From Salimicrobium halophilum (GTDB lineage: Bacteria > Bacillota > Bacilli > Bacillales > Halobacillaceae), in contig NZ_FNEV01000004.1 in assembly GCF_900100295.1 (NCBI RefSeq), forward strand, positions 124,001 to 188,000: 64,000 nucleotides of DNA. The letters are read 5' to 3'. Both the position numbers and the translations under genes were made by a program. The notes under the pieces were generated by a model. It was not told the origin of the DNA, searched no databases, and saw nothing but the letters and a program-made list of their open reading frames with translations. Shown piece by piece: positions 42,371-52,574 of the stretch. Within the stretch, counting starts at the first letter, position 1; each line of letters begins with the position of its first letter.

Positions 42371-43498
42371 ATGCAACACTGGTATCACATCTTACCTAAA
42401 CACACCGGCCTCGGTGCTTATATATGGATCATCTTCTGTGTGCTCCCTTTCTTTTTCATTTTCAGATCCTCCTCCGTCCTGGAAATCATTTTCGGAATCC
42501 TGATGACGTTCATCTTCTTCCTTTGTTACAGACTCTCTTTCTCTTCGGACAGCCGGATGATTTATGTATTCGTCAGTGTCGAAATCATCATCAGTCTCGT
42601 CATGACTTTTCTATTCGGGTACGTATACTTCGCTCTGTTCCTCGCTTATTTCATAGGTAGCATCCGTCATTTAGGTGGTTTCGTCGCCCTTTATACGGTG
42701 CATCTGGTGACGACTTTCGTGGCAACGGTGCTCACCTTCTTCCTGCAGATGGACTCTTTATTCCCTTATCTGCCGTTCGTGACGATTGCCCTCATCGGAG
42801 TGATTCTTCTTCCGTTCACTGTCCGCTATCGAAGGAATCAGGAGAAGCTGGAGGAAGCACTCGAAGATGCCAATGAACGTATATCCCAGCTTATGATCAC
42901 TGAAGAAAGAGAAAGGATTGCCAGGGATCTGCACGATACGCTCGGGCAGAAGCTGTCGATGATCGGGTTGAAGAGTGAACTCGCCGATAAGCTTGTCGAA
43001 AAGAAACCGTCCCAGGCGAAAGAAGAGATGAAAGATATTCACGAAACCGCACGGACCGCTCTCAAAGAAGTCCGGGAAATGGTCTCGGATATGAGAGTAG
43101 CTTCTCTCGAAGACGAATGGTTCCGGTCCCGTCAGATGATCGAGACGGCAGGAATGGATTTCAAAGAAGAAGGAGATCCTTCTGAACGGAAACTTCCTCC
43201 ACTCATCGAACATGCCTTGAGCATGTGTCTGAAAGAAGCGATCACGAATGTCGTTAAGCACAGCGACGCGACTTCCTGTCACATTTCTATAGAACATTGC
43301 CGGGAAGAAACATCTCTTACGGTAACTGACGATGGAAAAGGGTTCAGAAAGGAAGACTTCTCAGAAGGCAGTGGCCTGAGAGGGATGAAAGAACGTCTCG
43401 AATTCGTCAATGGCTCCATCGAAGTAACAAAACACAACCCTACACGTCTCATTTTTCACGTACCAACCATTATTAAGCAAAAGGAGCGTCTTTCATGA
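42371..43498 (+). CDS. desK: DesK thermosensor histidine kinase
   Basis: 375 residues: five membrane helices (about 15-160), a coiled-coil linker, a HisKA_3 domain with phospho-acceptor His in ERIARDLHDTLGQKLSMIGL near residue 190, and an HATPase domain (CLKEAITNVVKHSDAT, VTDDGKGFR). DesK senses membrane thickening in the cold through its helices and phosphorylates DesR. AAAGGAG lies 10 nt before the ATG, and the stop overlaps desR (ATGA). Confidence 0.94.
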   Translation: MQHWYHILPKHTGLGAYIWIIFCVLPFFFIFRSSSVLEIIFGILMTFIFFLCYRLSFSSDSRMIYVFVSVEIIISLVMTFLFGYVYFALFLAYFIGSIRHLGGFVALYTVHLVTTFVATVLTFFLQMDSLFPYLPFVTIALIGVILLPFTVRYRRNQEKLEEALEDANERISQLMITEERERIARDLHDTLGQKLSMIGLKSELADKLVEKKPSQAKEEMKDIHETARTALKEVREMVSDMRVASLEDEWFRSRQMIETAGMDFKEEGDPSERKLPPLIEHALSMCLKEAITNVVKHSDATSCHISIEHCREETSLTVTDDGKGFRKEDFSEGSGLRGMKERLEFVNGSIEVTKHNPTRLIFHVPTIIKQKERLS

Positions 43499-44091
43499 TC
43501 AGAATGATTATTGCAGAAGACCAGCGTATGCTGCTCGGAGCTCTCGCTACTCTTCTTGACCTTGAAGAAGAAATCGAAGTCGTCGGCCAGGCAGGAGACG
43601 GAGAAGAAGCCCTGCGCCTGGCACGCGAACTCGAACCCGATATTTGTATGTTCGATATCGAAATGCCGAAAAAAGACGGCCTGGATGCGGCAATGGAATT
43701 GAAGGACCATCCTTCCAAAGTCATCATTCTCACTACGTTCCGGAGATCCGGCTACTTCCAGCGGGCCCAGGATGCCGGCGTCTATGGCTATCTTCTGAAG
43801 GACAGCCCGAGTGAAGACCTGGCCGCTTCCATCCGGAAAATCCATGGAGGAGCAAAAGTGTACGATCCTGAATTGATCGATCTCGCCTTCACTCCTCAAA
43901 GCCCCCTCACCGAACGTGAGAATCAGGTCGTTTCTCTGATGGCAGAAGGAAAAAGCACAAAAGCGATTGCTCTTGAGCTGTTCATCACCCCGGCTACGGT
44001 CCGCAACTACGTTTCTATCATTCTCGATAAACTGGAAGTCACGAACCGGATCGAAGCCATCCATCGCTGTCAGGAGAAAGGATGGATCTGA
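43495..44091 (+). CDS. desR: DesR response regulator
   Basis: 198 residues: receiver domain (IIAEDQRMLLGAL; phospho-acceptor Asp in DICMFDIEMPKKDG near residue 54; YLLKDSPSEDL) and a LuxR-type helix-turn-helix (LTERENQVVSLMAEGKSTKAI). It activates des when phosphorylated by DesK. Translationally coupled to desK. Confidence 0.94.
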   Translation: MIRMIIAEDQRMLLGALATLLDLEEEIEVVGQAGDGEEALRLARELEPDICMFDIEMPKKDGLDAAMELKDHPSKVIILTTFRRSGYFQRAQDAGVYGYLLKDSPSEDLAASIRKIHGGAKVYDPELIDLAFTPQSPLTERENQVVSLMAEGKSTKAIALELFITPATVRNYVSIILDKLEVTNRIEAIHRCQEKGWI

Positions 44092-44142
44092 CTCCGTTTC
44101 ACTTTTTCGGAAAAGGGAAAGAGTAGGAAAAAGGAGAGTGAC

Positions 44143-45573
44143 ATGATGAGTAAACGACCTGTTGTCGCCTTGACCGGGGCACGTGGATATATCGGTCAGA
44201 ACCTGCTCAAGAAAATCGAAGAGAAGGCGGATGTCATCGCCCTTTCGAGAAACGGGGATAACTACGAAGATTCAGAGCATGTGAAGTGGCGTTCCTGTGA
44301 TTTGTATTCGATGGCGGATGCGGAGAAAGCGTTAGAAGGAGCGGACATCGCTGTCTACCTCGTTCACTCCATGATGCCTTCAGCCAAGTTGACACAAGGG
44401 TCGTTCGAAGACATGGATGTCATCCTCGCCGATAACTTCGCACAGGCCGCCAAGAAACAGAATGTGAAACGCATCGTCTATTTGACAGGAATCATCCCTA
44501 AAGATAATGAACCTCTATCCAGGCACTTACGCAGTCGCCTTGAAGTCGAAAATATTCTTAGGGCTTACGGTACCCCGGTGACAGCTATCCGTGCCGGGCT
44601 CATTGTAGGACCTAAGGGGTCTTCTTTCCCGATTCTTTCTAAATTGGTGAAACGTCTCCCGTTCATGGTTTTACCGAAATGGACGCGCATGGAAACCCAA
44701 CCTATTGCTCTCCCCGACGTCCTGAACGCACTCGACAAAGGACTGCAGGACGAGAATCTTGCGAACAAATCCGTCGATGTCGGCGGACCGGAAGTCATGA
44801 CGTATTGGGACATGATGCTCAAGACCGCCGACGTTATGGGTAAGAACCCGAAAGCCATCCCTTTCCCTTTTATCACGGTCAACCTCTCAAGACTCTGGGT
44901 AAGTATGGTGACAGGAGCTTCCAAAGAAATCGTCTATCCTCTGATCGAGAGTTTGAAGCATCCGATGATTGTGCAGAAAGAGAATTACGTCGAAGGAGTG
45001 AGTAACGGGCAGATCAGTTTCGAAGAGTCTGCCAAAGAAGCCCTTGAAAGTGAACGACAGGATGGCATACGCCTGAAGCTGCCGGAGCTTCCATCGATGA
45101 AACAGGATGTGCGCTCCGTTCAAAGGGTCTCTTTACCGGCAGGAGAGACAGCGGATAGTACTGCCCTCTATTACGTCGAATGGCTCGAATCCTTCTTGAA
45201 CCCGTGGGTGCGCACAACCGTTGATGATGAGTACTGCTGCCGTATCGGTACCTCCTTCAGTGAGAAACCTTTGCTTGAACTTTCTTATTCCAAAGAAAGA
45301 AGCACCACAGACCGTGCGCTTTATTACATCACCGGCGGATTGCTGACGGATTCGAAAAAGAACACAAGAGGTCGTCTCGAATTCCGTAAAATCCCGCACA
45401 AACAAGAACTGATCATCGCCATTCATGAGTATATGCCTTCGGTACCATGGTTCGTATATAAGTATACCCAGGCCAATGCTCATCTGTTGATCATGATGCT
45501 GTTCCGACATCACTTGAGAGAAAAGGGGTACGGAAACACCCATCCTCCACTAAAAGAAGAGAATCCGCTATAA
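44143..45573 (+). CDS. NAD(P)-binding atypical SDR-family protein
   Basis: 476 residues. The N-terminal ~300 are an atypical short-chain dehydrogenase fold with ALTGARGYIGQNLLKKI, VYLVHSMM and IVYLTGIIP, resembling NDUFA9-like and NAD-dependent epimerase proteins. The C-terminal ~170 residues form a separate domain with no motif I recognise. Activity unknown; it may be a reductase or cofactor-dependent regulator. It follows desR by 51 bp in the same direction with its own AAGGAG ribosome site, so it may be co-expressed with the cold-lipid genes. Confidence 0.8.
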   Translation: MMSKRPVVALTGARGYIGQNLLKKIEEKADVIALSRNGDNYEDSEHVKWRSCDLYSMADAEKALEGADIAVYLVHSMMPSAKLTQGSFEDMDVILADNFAQAAKKQNVKRIVYLTGIIPKDNEPLSRHLRSRLEVENILRAYGTPVTAIRAGLIVGPKGSSFPILSKLVKRLPFMVLPKWTRMETQPIALPDVLNALDKGLQDENLANKSVDVGGPEVMTYWDMMLKTADVMGKNPKAIPFPFITVNLSRLWVSMVTGASKEIVYPLIESLKHPMIVQKENYVEGVSNGQISFEESAKEALESERQDGIRLKLPELPSMKQDVRSVQRVSLPAGETADSTALYYVEWLESFLNPWVRTTVDDEYCCRIGTSFSEKPLLELSYSKERSTTDRALYYITGGLLTDSKKNTRGRLEFRKIPHKQELIIAIHEYMPSVPWFVYKYTQANAHLLIMMLFRHHLREKGYGNTHPPLKEENPL

Positions 45574-45580
45574 GAATAAT

Positions 45581-45621
45581 GGCGCCCTTTGCACTCGGAC
45601 TTGTGCAAAAGGCGCTTTTTT
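45581..45621 (+). terminator. Terminator after the SDR-family gene
   Basis: GGCGCCCTTTGCAC pairs with GTGCAAAAGGCGC, followed by TTTTTT. Confidence 0.92.
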
Positions 45622-45666
45622 CGATTATAATTCCCTCTCATTCCAAAGATCCTTTCTTGAAAATGA

Positions 45667-45694
45667 AAAAACCAGCCGGTTACAGCTGGTTTTT
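45667..45694 (-). terminator. Terminator overlapping the hemAT 3' end
   Basis: AAAACCAGC and GCTGGTTTT pair around an 8-nt loop, with T run on the reverse strand; the hemAT stop at 45680 is within it. Confidence 0.85.
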
Positions 45695-46990
45695 CATGTC
45701 TTCTGTCATTTCGTATAGATGATGGGAGGAAGAAGCGACTTGAGTAACGGCGTCATTGATCTCCTCGATGATTGCCGTAAACTCTTTCAATTTCGTTTCC
45801 ACATTCATGCTTGAGCGATAATTCTTACCCATGGCATCCACGATATCAAGTACGAAATCATTGATATGCTCTATTTTCTCCACACCGCTTCCGATCATCC
45901 CGTCGATTTCGGTCACTCTTCCGGAGACGCTGTGTATTTGACCATTCGTCGCGTCCACCAGTTGGGAGACTTCTGAAACGGAAGACTTCGTCTGTTCGGC
46001 AAGCTTTCGGACTTCATTCGCAACTACCGAGAAGCCTGCTCCATACTCCCCTGCTCTCGCGGCCTCGATGGAAGCGTTCAACGATAGGAGGTTCGTCTGT
46101 TCGGCAATACTCGAAACGATTGTCACGATATCTCCGATTTTATCGGCGAAACCTTTCAGGTCCTCTGTCTCAGAAGCGATTTGTCGGATGCTCTCTTTGA
46201 TTTCGGCCATCTGCTTCTGGTGTTCGTCGAGTTCCATTTTACTCTCCATCGACTTGTTGGCGACCTCTTCACTGACTTCCGCTCCTTCTTTAGCGTCTTT
46301 CAGGATAGATTCACTCTGTCTTTTTATATCTTCCGTCGATCCATTCGCTTCTTCCGTAACCGCGGCCAACTCCTGAGCGGTCGCTTCCACCCGGTATGAA
46401 CGTTCCCGTTGGCTCTCTGCAACCTGTTCACGACTTCTGGCATTGCCTTCTTCGAATAAATCCAATACGATCTGCTGCTCCAGGCTGAGCATCTTCGTGA
46501 CTGCGCGAATACCACGGCGATATTCCTCAAAGGACAAGTCAGCACCTTCCAGCGCAGTGAACATGGATAACTGCATATCCTGAAAAGCAGCCATATACCA
46601 TTTCGGCAGCAGACCAATATGTACATGCATCTCTGCAATTCTGCGACGCTTCTCAATGAATTGCTGATCGATCACACCGCTGAACATCTCATGTATATGA
46701 CGGGTCAGCGTCTTTTTCAGACGTTCCGTCGAGCTGTACTCGTTGATGATACGAATCAGGGAAGGTTCCTTTTCCAGATTTTTATAAAACTGATCGACGA
46801 CTCCATCGATATGTTCCTCAAAGATAGGCTGTAACTTTTGAAGAACCCCGAGATCTTCTTCTGTCATATGGATCATCTTCAACTGCTTCTCCAGATCCGA
46901 GCCCACTTCCACTTCCATTCTTCCCGTTACTTCTTCTTTCTCTACCATAGCCACTGCCGTTTCCTTTTTTCTGCCGAACAATTGTAGCAT
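45680..46990 (-). CDS. hemAT: HemAT oxygen-sensing chemoreceptor
   Basis: 436 residues with no membrane helix: an N-terminal globin-coupled sensor (about 35-190; proximal His in [16 protein letters not shown]) and a C-terminal methyl-accepting domain with [20 protein letters not shown]. It binds oxygen at haem and drives aerotaxis through CheA. It has a near-consensus sigma-D promoter upstream and GGGGG before the ATG. Confidence 0.94.
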   Translation of the reverse strand: MLQLFGRKKETAVAMVEKEEVTGRMEVEVGSDLEKQLKMIHMTEEDLGVLQKLQPIFEEHIDGVVDQFYKNLEKEPSLIRIINEYSSTERLKKTLTRHIHEMFSGVIDQQFIEKRRRIAEMHVHIGLLPKWYMAAFQDMQLSMFTALEGADLSFEEYRRGIRAVTKMLSLEQQIVLDLFEEGNARSREQVAESQRERSYRVEATAQELAAVTEEANGSTEDIKRQSESILKDAKEGAEVSEEVANKSMESKMELDEHQKQMAEIKESIRQIASETEDLKGFADKIGDIVTIVSSIAEQTNLLSLNASIEAARAGEYGAGFSVVANEVRKLAEQTKSSVSEVSQLVDATNGQIHSVSGRVTEIDGMIGSGVEKIEHINDFVLDIVDAMGKNYRSSMNVETKLKEFTAIIEEINDAVTQVASSSHHLYEMTEDMKNQL

Positions 46991-47020
46991 GTGTTTCCCC
47001 CGCCATTCCTTTTTCTTTTA

Positions 47021-47047
47021 TTATCGGCAGGTTCTACACTTCCTTAA
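47021..47047 (-). promoter_or_regulatory. Sigma-D promoter for hemAT
   Basis: On the reverse strand TTAA, 15-bp spacer, GCCGATAA, versus consensus TAAA-N15-GCCGATAT. The -35 element includes the stop codon of the upstream padR gene. Confidence 0.7.
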
Positions 47048-47544
47048 TCGTCTTTGATCCAGTCCGCGACTTCCAAAAGCCACTTTCTGTCGAGGTTCTT
47101 TCTCTGTTCGAAATGTTCCACGATATGATAGGCAGGCGGAGCATAAGCATCGGCAACAGATTCGGCATCCAGGTCCGCCGCCCACGAACGTAACGCCTGT
47201 TCCACCAGAGATTTATCGGAATATCTCACAAAGAGAAGAGCCGGATACACAAGGCTTACATCCATTTTCTGATTCCGGAAGACTTCCACAATCATATCCG
47301 ACAGCTCTTCCTCCCCCTGTTCCGTCAGCTCGTACACGGTACGATTCGGCCGCTGGTCCACCTTTTCGGTCTTGATACCACGAATGTTCCCCCGTTCCTC
47401 CGCGCGTCTGATATTGTGATAGAGGTTCCCGTCCGTGATAGAGATGAGTTTATTCCATTTCTGATCGATCATCGCCCGTTTCATCTCATAGGGGTGGCGT
47501 GGACGTTCTTTCAATAACCCCATAATAAGTATTTTCATCGACAT
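47044..47544 (-). CDS. PadR-family transcriptional regulator
   Basis: 166 residues. Winged-helix PadR domain at the N-terminus (ILIMGLLKERPRHPYEMK, TDGNLYHNIRRAEERG, VYELTEQGEEEL) with a helical C-terminal dimerisation part. PadR proteins usually repress adjacent efflux or detoxification genes when no ligand is present. It follows an SDR gene on the same strand and lies near the divergent drug exporter, whose promoter region holds a suitable dyad. Confidence 0.9.
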   Translation of the reverse strand: MSMKILIMGLLKERPRHPYEMKRAMIDQKWNKLISITDGNLYHNIRRAEERGNIRGIKTEKVDQRPNRTVYELTEQGEEELSDMIVEVFRNQKMDVSLVYPALLFVRYSDKSLVEQALRSWAADLDAESVADAYAPPAYHIVEHFEQRKNLDRKWLLEVADWIKDD

Positions 47545-47590
47545 TCCCGAATCCTCCCGTTACGTATCTTTCCCCTATCATATACAAAAA

Positions 47591-47612
47591 GCTGCCCTTC
47601 GAAAAGGACAGC
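47591..47612 (-). terminator. Terminator between the SDR gene and padR
   Basis: GCTGCCCTT pairs with AAGGACAGC with one bulge; T run on the reverse strand. Confidence 0.7.
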
Positions 47613-47618
47613 GATTCC

Positions 47619-48353
47619 TCACTGAGCGGAAAACCCGCCATCAATGACAAGCTCAGCACCTGTAATGTAGGCGGCATCGTCAGAAGACAGAAACAGGACA
47701 GCCTTCGCTATATCTTCCGCCTGCCCCAGTCTTCCGAGTGGTGTCGCCGCTTCGAGTTGTTCGAGCATTCCCCCGGATTCTTTCAGATCTTTCGTCATAG
47801 GAGTCTCGATCACTCCGGGGAATACAGCGTTCACACGGACCCCCTGTTTTCCGTAGGTTGTGCTTGCCGCTTTGGATATGGCACGTACGGCTCCCTTGGA
47901 AGCAGAATAACTGTTGAAGCCGAGACCGACCTGTGCCGTGAAGCTGGAAATGTTCACGATCGACCCTTTGCCCTGTTCGGCCATATGTGGTGCAATATGT
48001 TTCATGCCCGCAAACGGACCGAAACTGTTGATTTTCATCATCAGTTCCCAATCTTCCACCGTCGTCTCCTCCGCCGGTTTTTCGCTGGTGATTCCTGCAT
48101 TGTTAACGAGAATGTCGATCTGCCCATGTTGTTCATATATAGTTTTCGCAGCTTCTTTCCAGTCTGCATCTGAAGATACATCAAGTTTGATCCCCTGAAC
48201 ATCCGTCCACTGCCCCACGATTTTCAGTCCTTCTTCATTCACGTCTGCCGCTATGACCGTGGCCCCTTCCTGCTGGAACAGTTTCACCATTTCTTTTCCC
48301 ATCCCTGAAGCACCGCCGGTTACAACAGCAATTTTGTCAGTAAGTTTTCTCAT
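47619..48353 (-). CDS. Short-chain dehydrogenase/reductase
   Basis: 244 residues of classical SDR: cofactor motif TGGASGMGKE near residue 12, NNAG in LVNNAGIT near 88, catalytic Ser in VNISSF, and Tyr-Lys in YSASKGAV near 155. The Asp in VIAADVNEEG suggests NAD(H) preference. Substrate unknown. AAAGGAGG precedes the ATG. It forms a divergent pair with the drug exporter. Confidence 0.92.
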   Translation of the reverse strand: MRKLTDKIAVVTGGASGMGKEMVKLFQQEGATVIAADVNEEGLKIVGQWTDVQGIKLDVSSDADWKEAAKTIYEQHGQIDILVNNAGITSEKPAEETTVEDWELMMKINSFGPFAGMKHIAPHMAEQGKGSIVNISSFTAQVGLGFNSYSASKGAVRAISKAASTTYGKQGVRVNAVFPGVIETPMTKDLKESGGMLEQLEAATPLGRLGQAEDIAKAVLFLSSDDAAYITGAELVIDGGFSAQ

Positions 48354-48380
48354 GATTTCATCCTCCTTTATTTCAACTAC

Positions 48381-48402
48381 AAGTATACTACGAGATATAC
48401 TT
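48381..48402. promoter_or_regulatory. Dyad in the SDR/exporter divergent region, candidate PadR operator
   Basis: AAGTATA (48381-48387) and TATACTT (48396-48402) form an inverted repeat with 8-bp spacing. A promoter TTAACT-N17-TATAAT (48438-48466) for the exporter lies downstream. Assignment to the nearby PadR protein is by position only. Confidence 0.55.
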
Positions 48403-48517
48403 TGCGCAGAGTAATTTGCTTGAACTATGCATATTAGTTAACTTGAAGAGGAAGCTCTGCTATAATATTTTCCTGTTCACAAAAAAACTAATAAATAGGA
48501 AGAAAGAAGGCATAACT

Positions 48518-49942
48518 ATGGCGGATGGACAAGGACGCCCAGACATTAACAAAGTCCCGCTGATGATCGTTCTCATCTCCGGGGCATTCGTCGCTATTTT
48601 GAACCAGACTCTTTTATCGACAGCAATTCCCCCGATCATGCAGGATCTCGGGATCAGTGCTAACACAGCCCAGTGGTTGCAATCGGTCTTCATGCTCGTC
48701 AACGGAATCATGATTCCGATCACGGCCTTTTTGATTGAACGTTTTACAACCAGAGGATTATTCTTGACGGCCATCGGTACATTCACCATCGGTACGATCG
48801 TATGTGCTTTGGCTCCGAACTTCTCTATTCTGATGGCGGGACGTATCCTCCAGGCCGGAGGGGCAGGAATCATCATGCCGCTCATGCAGACGATTCTGTT
48901 TCTCGTATTCCCACTTGAAAAACGGGGAGCCGCTATGGGAATGTTCGGACTCGTCATCGCGTTCGCACCGGCGATCGGACCGACCCTTTCCGGTTATCTC
49001 GTAGGACAATTCCCATGGAGAAGTGTCTTCTATGTGGTTCTGCCGATTGCTATTATCGATATCATCGTTGCTTATTTCATATTGAAAAACGTAACCAAAC
49101 AGACCTTCCCGAAAATCGATGCACTATCCATCGCCTTGTCGACACTCGGGTTCGGCGGACTTCTTTATGGTTTCAGTACTGCCGGAAATGTCGGAGGGTG
49201 GCTCGTACCACAGGTATACTTACCGATCATCGTCGGAGCCATCACGCTTACGATGTTCATCAATAGACAGATGAAGCTCGAGCAGCCGATCCTGGAGTTC
49301 CGCATTTTCAAATACGGCGTATTCACGCTTACGACAGCACTCGGTATGGTCGTATTCATGTCCATGATTGGAGGAGCCGTCATCCTGCCGATATTGATGC
49401 AGAACATGCTCGGATTCACTGCACTCGAATCGGGCCTCATGCTACTTCCAGGAGCGGCCCTGATGGGAATGATGAACCCGATCACCGGAAAGCTTTTCGA
49501 CAAATTCGGTGCCAGATGGCTGGCTATCCCTGGGCTCGGCCTTCTCACCATTACGAACTTCCTGTTCACGTCTCTGACCGTGGAAACGACGTTCGCCTAC
49601 CTTGCGATCGTCAATGCTGCCCGGATGTTCGGAATCGCGATGGTCATGATGCCGGTGACTACGGCAGGTCTCAACCAGCTACCGGATAAACTGATGCCAC
49701 ACGGAACAGCTATGAACAATACGATGCGACAGATTTCAGGAGCCGTAGGTACCGGACTCCTCGTATCCGTCATGTCCAGCGCAGCACTTCCCGGTGAGGG
49801 AGCATCTGGTATGGTCGAAGGGGTGAATGCTTCCTTCATCGTTGCAGCGATCATATCTCTTGTCGGATTCATTCTCGCGTTCTTCATCAAAGGATCGAAG
49901 AAAAGGAAGAGTGTACAGACGACGGCAGAAGCGAAAGCTTGA
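48518..49942 (+). CDS. MFS drug exporter, DHA2/EmrB-QacA family (14 TM)
   Basis: 474 residues with 14 predicted membrane helices. Motif AILNQTLLSTAIPPIMQDLG in helix 1, the motif-C-like FGLVIAFAPAIGPTLSGYL and the MFS loop LIERFTTRG. Such transporters export lipophilic drugs or dyes in exchange for protons. I set the ATG at 48518 (GAAGG 8 nt upstream); a longer frame upstream has no ribosome site and overlaps the promoter. Probably controlled by the nearby PadR protein. Confidence 0.9.
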   Translation: MADGQGRPDINKVPLMIVLISGAFVAILNQTLLSTAIPPIMQDLGISANTAQWLQSVFMLVNGIMIPITAFLIERFTTRGLFLTAIGTFTIGTIVCALAPNFSILMAGRILQAGGAGIIMPLMQTILFLVFPLEKRGAAMGMFGLVIAFAPAIGPTLSGYLVGQFPWRSVFYVVLPIAIIDIIVAYFILKNVTKQTFPKIDALSIALSTLGFGGLLYGFSTAGNVGGWLVPQVYLPIIVGAITLTMFINRQMKLEQPILEFRIFKYGVFTLTTALGMVVFMSMIGGAVILPILMQNMLGFTALESGLMLLPGAALMGMMNPITGKLFDKFGARWLAIPGLGLLTITNFLFTSLTVETTFAYLAIVNAARMFGIAMVMMPVTTAGLNQLPDKLMPHGTAMNNTMRQISGAVGTGLLVSVMSSAALPGEGASGMVEGVNASFIVAAIISLVGFILAFFIKGSKKRKSVQTTAEAKA

Positions 49943-49956
49943 ATATCGTACAAACT

Positions 49957-49999
49957 AAAGAAGCAGGCACCTGCCATATCGGCAGTGCCTGCTTCTTTT
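49957..49999. terminator. Bidirectional terminator
   Basis: AAAGAAGCAGGCAC pairs with GTGCCTGCTTCTTT, with inner CTGCC/GGCAG, between convergent genes. Confidence 0.92.
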
Positions 50000-50008
50000 C
50001 ATATAGAA

Positions 50009-51190
50009 TCACTCCAACCATTTCGACAACGGATACACGCCGACACTTTGAATGACGAGGGAAAGGAAAACGACAGAAAAACTGATGGACAACAGCGCTC
50101 CCGCTTCTTCCGGACTTCTTGCATGAAGGCTCAAGATAAGAAATACGGACATCGTTCCACGTATTCCTGCCCACGAAACGAGAAACGCCTGCTTCGTCGT
50201 CTCCAATCTCCTCCACCTTCGAAAGACTTTAAGAACGAGAGAAACGATCAGAAATCGTATGGCGATGGATGCAATCAGTATAAGAATAGCAAGTCCCCAG
50301 TATGCGGAAGCAAGATAAGGAGTAATCGCTATGCCGATAAGAAGAAAGATGAGCGCAAGCAGGGAAGGCTCCACAACGTTCCAAAAGCCGGACAACGCTT
50401 CCCGGAAATGATCCTCTTTGTTCGTATGATCGAATTCATAACTGAGCATGATACCAGCGGCAACCGTCCCCAACACTCCGGATACTCCGATATGTTCAGC
50501 TGCATGGAAGGATCCATAGGCGATAATGATGCTCAACATGACCTGGTAATCGCGATGATGGGTGATATGTACCGCTTTGGAACAGACCCATCCGAACAGG
50601 ACACCGACCACTACGCCTCCTATGGAAACATATAAAAACTCTCCGAGGAAGCTGAAGAGATCAAAGGAACGTTCTCCGGTATAAATGCCTGCGAGCACGG
50701 TGAACAACACGATACTCGTCCCATCATTGATCATCGATTCCCCGTCGACGACCTCGGCGATCTGTTCGTCTGCCGCTTCCTCAAGCACGGACACCGCTGA
50801 TACCGGATCCGTAGGTGTAAGAATAGATGCGATCAGCATCGCACCTAGCAGCGTGATACTCTCAAACCAGCCGGCTATTCCATAAATGAACAATCCTAAT
50901 AGCAGCGCCATCGCCACAAGACCGACCGTACTCAGGGTTCCGAGCACCGGAGCGTGTCTCTGGATCGCTTTCGTCGAATACTTATAGGCGGAGACGAACA
51001 GAATCCCGGGAAGAAACAGATCGTAAATCATACGCTCCGTCACTTCGATGGAAGAAAAGTATGGTATAAAAGACAATCCGATTCCGATAATGAGTAATAG
51101 AACGGGAACCGGAACATTCTTCTTTTTCTTATCGATGGTGAACACAATATAGCCGATAAGTAATAACAGCACCCCTTGTGTGACGCTCAT
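50009..51190 (-). CDS. CPA1-family cation:proton antiporter (NhaP-like)
   Basis: 393 residues with about 12 membrane helices and the CPA1 ion-binding region SILTPTDPVSAVSVLEEA plus VVDGESMINDGTSIVLFTVL. It exchanges Na+ or K+ for protons, important for pH and salt balance. No long cytoplasmic tail, as in short bacterial NhaP types. The ATG at 51190 has GGAGAGG 4 nt upstream; the longer frame adds only a polar stretch. Confidence 0.9.
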   Translation of the reverse strand: MSVTQGVLLLLIGYIVFTIDKKKKNVPVPVLLLIIGIGLSFIPYFSSIEVTERMIYDLFLPGILFVSAYKYSTKAIQRHAPVLGTLSTVGLVAMALLLGLFIYGIAGWFESITLLGAMLIASILTPTDPVSAVSVLEEAADEQIAEVVDGESMINDGTSIVLFTVLAGIYTGERSFDLFSFLGEFLYVSIGGVVVGVLFGWVCSKAVHITHHRDYQVMLSIIIAYGSFHAAEHIGVSGVLGTVAAGIMLSYEFDHTNKEDHFREALSGFWNVVEPSLLALIFLLIGIAITPYLASAYWGLAILILIASIAIRFLIVSLVLKVFRRWRRLETTKQAFLVSWAGIRGTMSVFLILSLHARSPEEAGALLSISFSVVFLSLVIQSVGVYPLSKWLE

Positions 51191-51340
51191 AGAACCTCTC
51201 CTATCTTGAAACACTTTCATAGTAAGAAAATACCACCATTCCTAGGCTCACAAACGTAAGCTCATTGTTTTGACAGAGGAAGAGTTTTCGGCTATTGTAG
51301 TTTAATGCATACTAAACTAATAAGGATTAGGAGGATACTA

Positions 51341-52558
51341 ATGAAAAAACTTTGGCATTCATATATTCATACATCTCTCATCAAGAAAATTACTGTGGCA
51401 CTCGTCATAGGTATCATTCTTGGACTTCTTCTCGGTGAGCAGGCGAGTGTTCTTGCTCCGTTCGGGGATCTATTGCTACGTCTGCTTCAATTCATCATTG
51501 TTCCGCTCATTCTATTCACGCTTATCGTAGGGGTGAACCAGACGACGATCGGGAACTTGGGGCGTATGGGAGGAAAGGTCTTCATCTATTACCTGGCCAC
51601 TTCCGCACTCGCTATCATCGTAGGTACATCCGTCGCCAGTCTATTCAACCCTGGTACAGGACTCTCGTTGAGTGGAGATGAAACGTTCGAAGTACCTGAA
51701 AACCCTGGCGTCACTCAGGTTCTTTTGAATATCGTTCCGAATAACATCGTCATGGCTTTCTCTGAAATGAACCTTCTCGGAATCATTTTCACCGCTCTCG
51801 TCTTCGGAATCGGCATCGCTTACCTGAGGAGTACCGACCAATTCGCAGCAAAAGCGAAAGCACTTTATGACATTATCGATACGATGAACGAACTGACACT
51901 GACAGTCATGAAAGGAATTCTGCAGTACGTTCCGATCGGTATCGCTGCTATCATCGCAGGTATTGTCGGACAGGAAGGCGTGAACACGCTTCAGGAACTC
52001 GGAGGATTCATCGGCGTGCTATATGTCGCCCTTCTTGTGCAGCTCGTCATCTATGTCGGCATCCTTCTGCTTACAAAGACGAAGCTCGGCGGCTTTTTCA
52101 AAGAAGCACGCACACCGATGCTGACTGCTTTTGTCACGCAAAGTTCCTCCGGTACGCTGCCTGTTACGCTGAACGCAGCGAATCAGCTGAACTTGAATAA
52201 AAGTCTGTACGGCTTCAGCCTTCCCCTCGGGGCAACCATCAATATGGATGGGGCCGCAATCCGGATCGCCGTATCCGCCGTATTCGCAGCCAATGTCATC
52301 GGTGACCCGCTGAGCTTCGCCGGTGTTCTCCAAGTCGTCATTGTCGGCACACTGGCTTCTGTCGGAACAGCAGGTGTTCCAGGCGCCGGGATCATCATGA
52401 TTGCGACTGTCTTCAGTCAGGTGGGGCTGCCGATGGAAGCTGTCGCATTGCTGACAGCCGTTGATGTATTCGTCGGCATGGGAGCGACCGCTCTGAACGT
52501 AACCGGAGACCTCGTCGGTACCAATGTCATCAGCAAAACGGAGAAACGCTCCTCGTAA
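51341..52558 (+). CDS. Dicarboxylate/glutamate:cation symporter (DAACS family)
   Basis: 405 residues with eight helices and two re-entrant loops. Signatures: the serine-rich loop TQSSSGTLPVTLNAA near residue 270, and GATINMDGAAIRIAVSAVFAA near 300, which holds the NMDG cation-site motif. Transports glutamate, aspartate or C4-dicarboxylates with Na+ or H+. The ATG at 51341 follows AGGAGGATACTA. Confidence 0.94.
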   Translation: MKKLWHSYIHTSLIKKITVALVIGIILGLLLGEQASVLAPFGDLLLRLLQFIIVPLILFTLIVGVNQTTIGNLGRMGGKVFIYYLATSALAIIVGTSVASLFNPGTGLSLSGDETFEVPENPGVTQVLLNIVPNNIVMAFSEMNLLGIIFTALVFGIGIAYLRSTDQFAAKAKALYDIIDTMNELTLTVMKGILQYVPIGIAAIIAGIVGQEGVNTLQELGGFIGVLYVALLVQLVIYVGILLLTKTKLGGFFKEARTPMLTAFVTQSSSGTLPVTLNAANQLNLNKSLYGFSLPLGATINMDGAAIRIAVSAVFAANVIGDPLSFAGVLQVVIVGTLASVGTAGVPGAGIIMIATVFSQVGLPMEAVALLTAVDVFVGMGATALNVTGDLVGTNVISKTEKRSS

Positions 52559-52574
52559 AATCTGTGTTAAAATG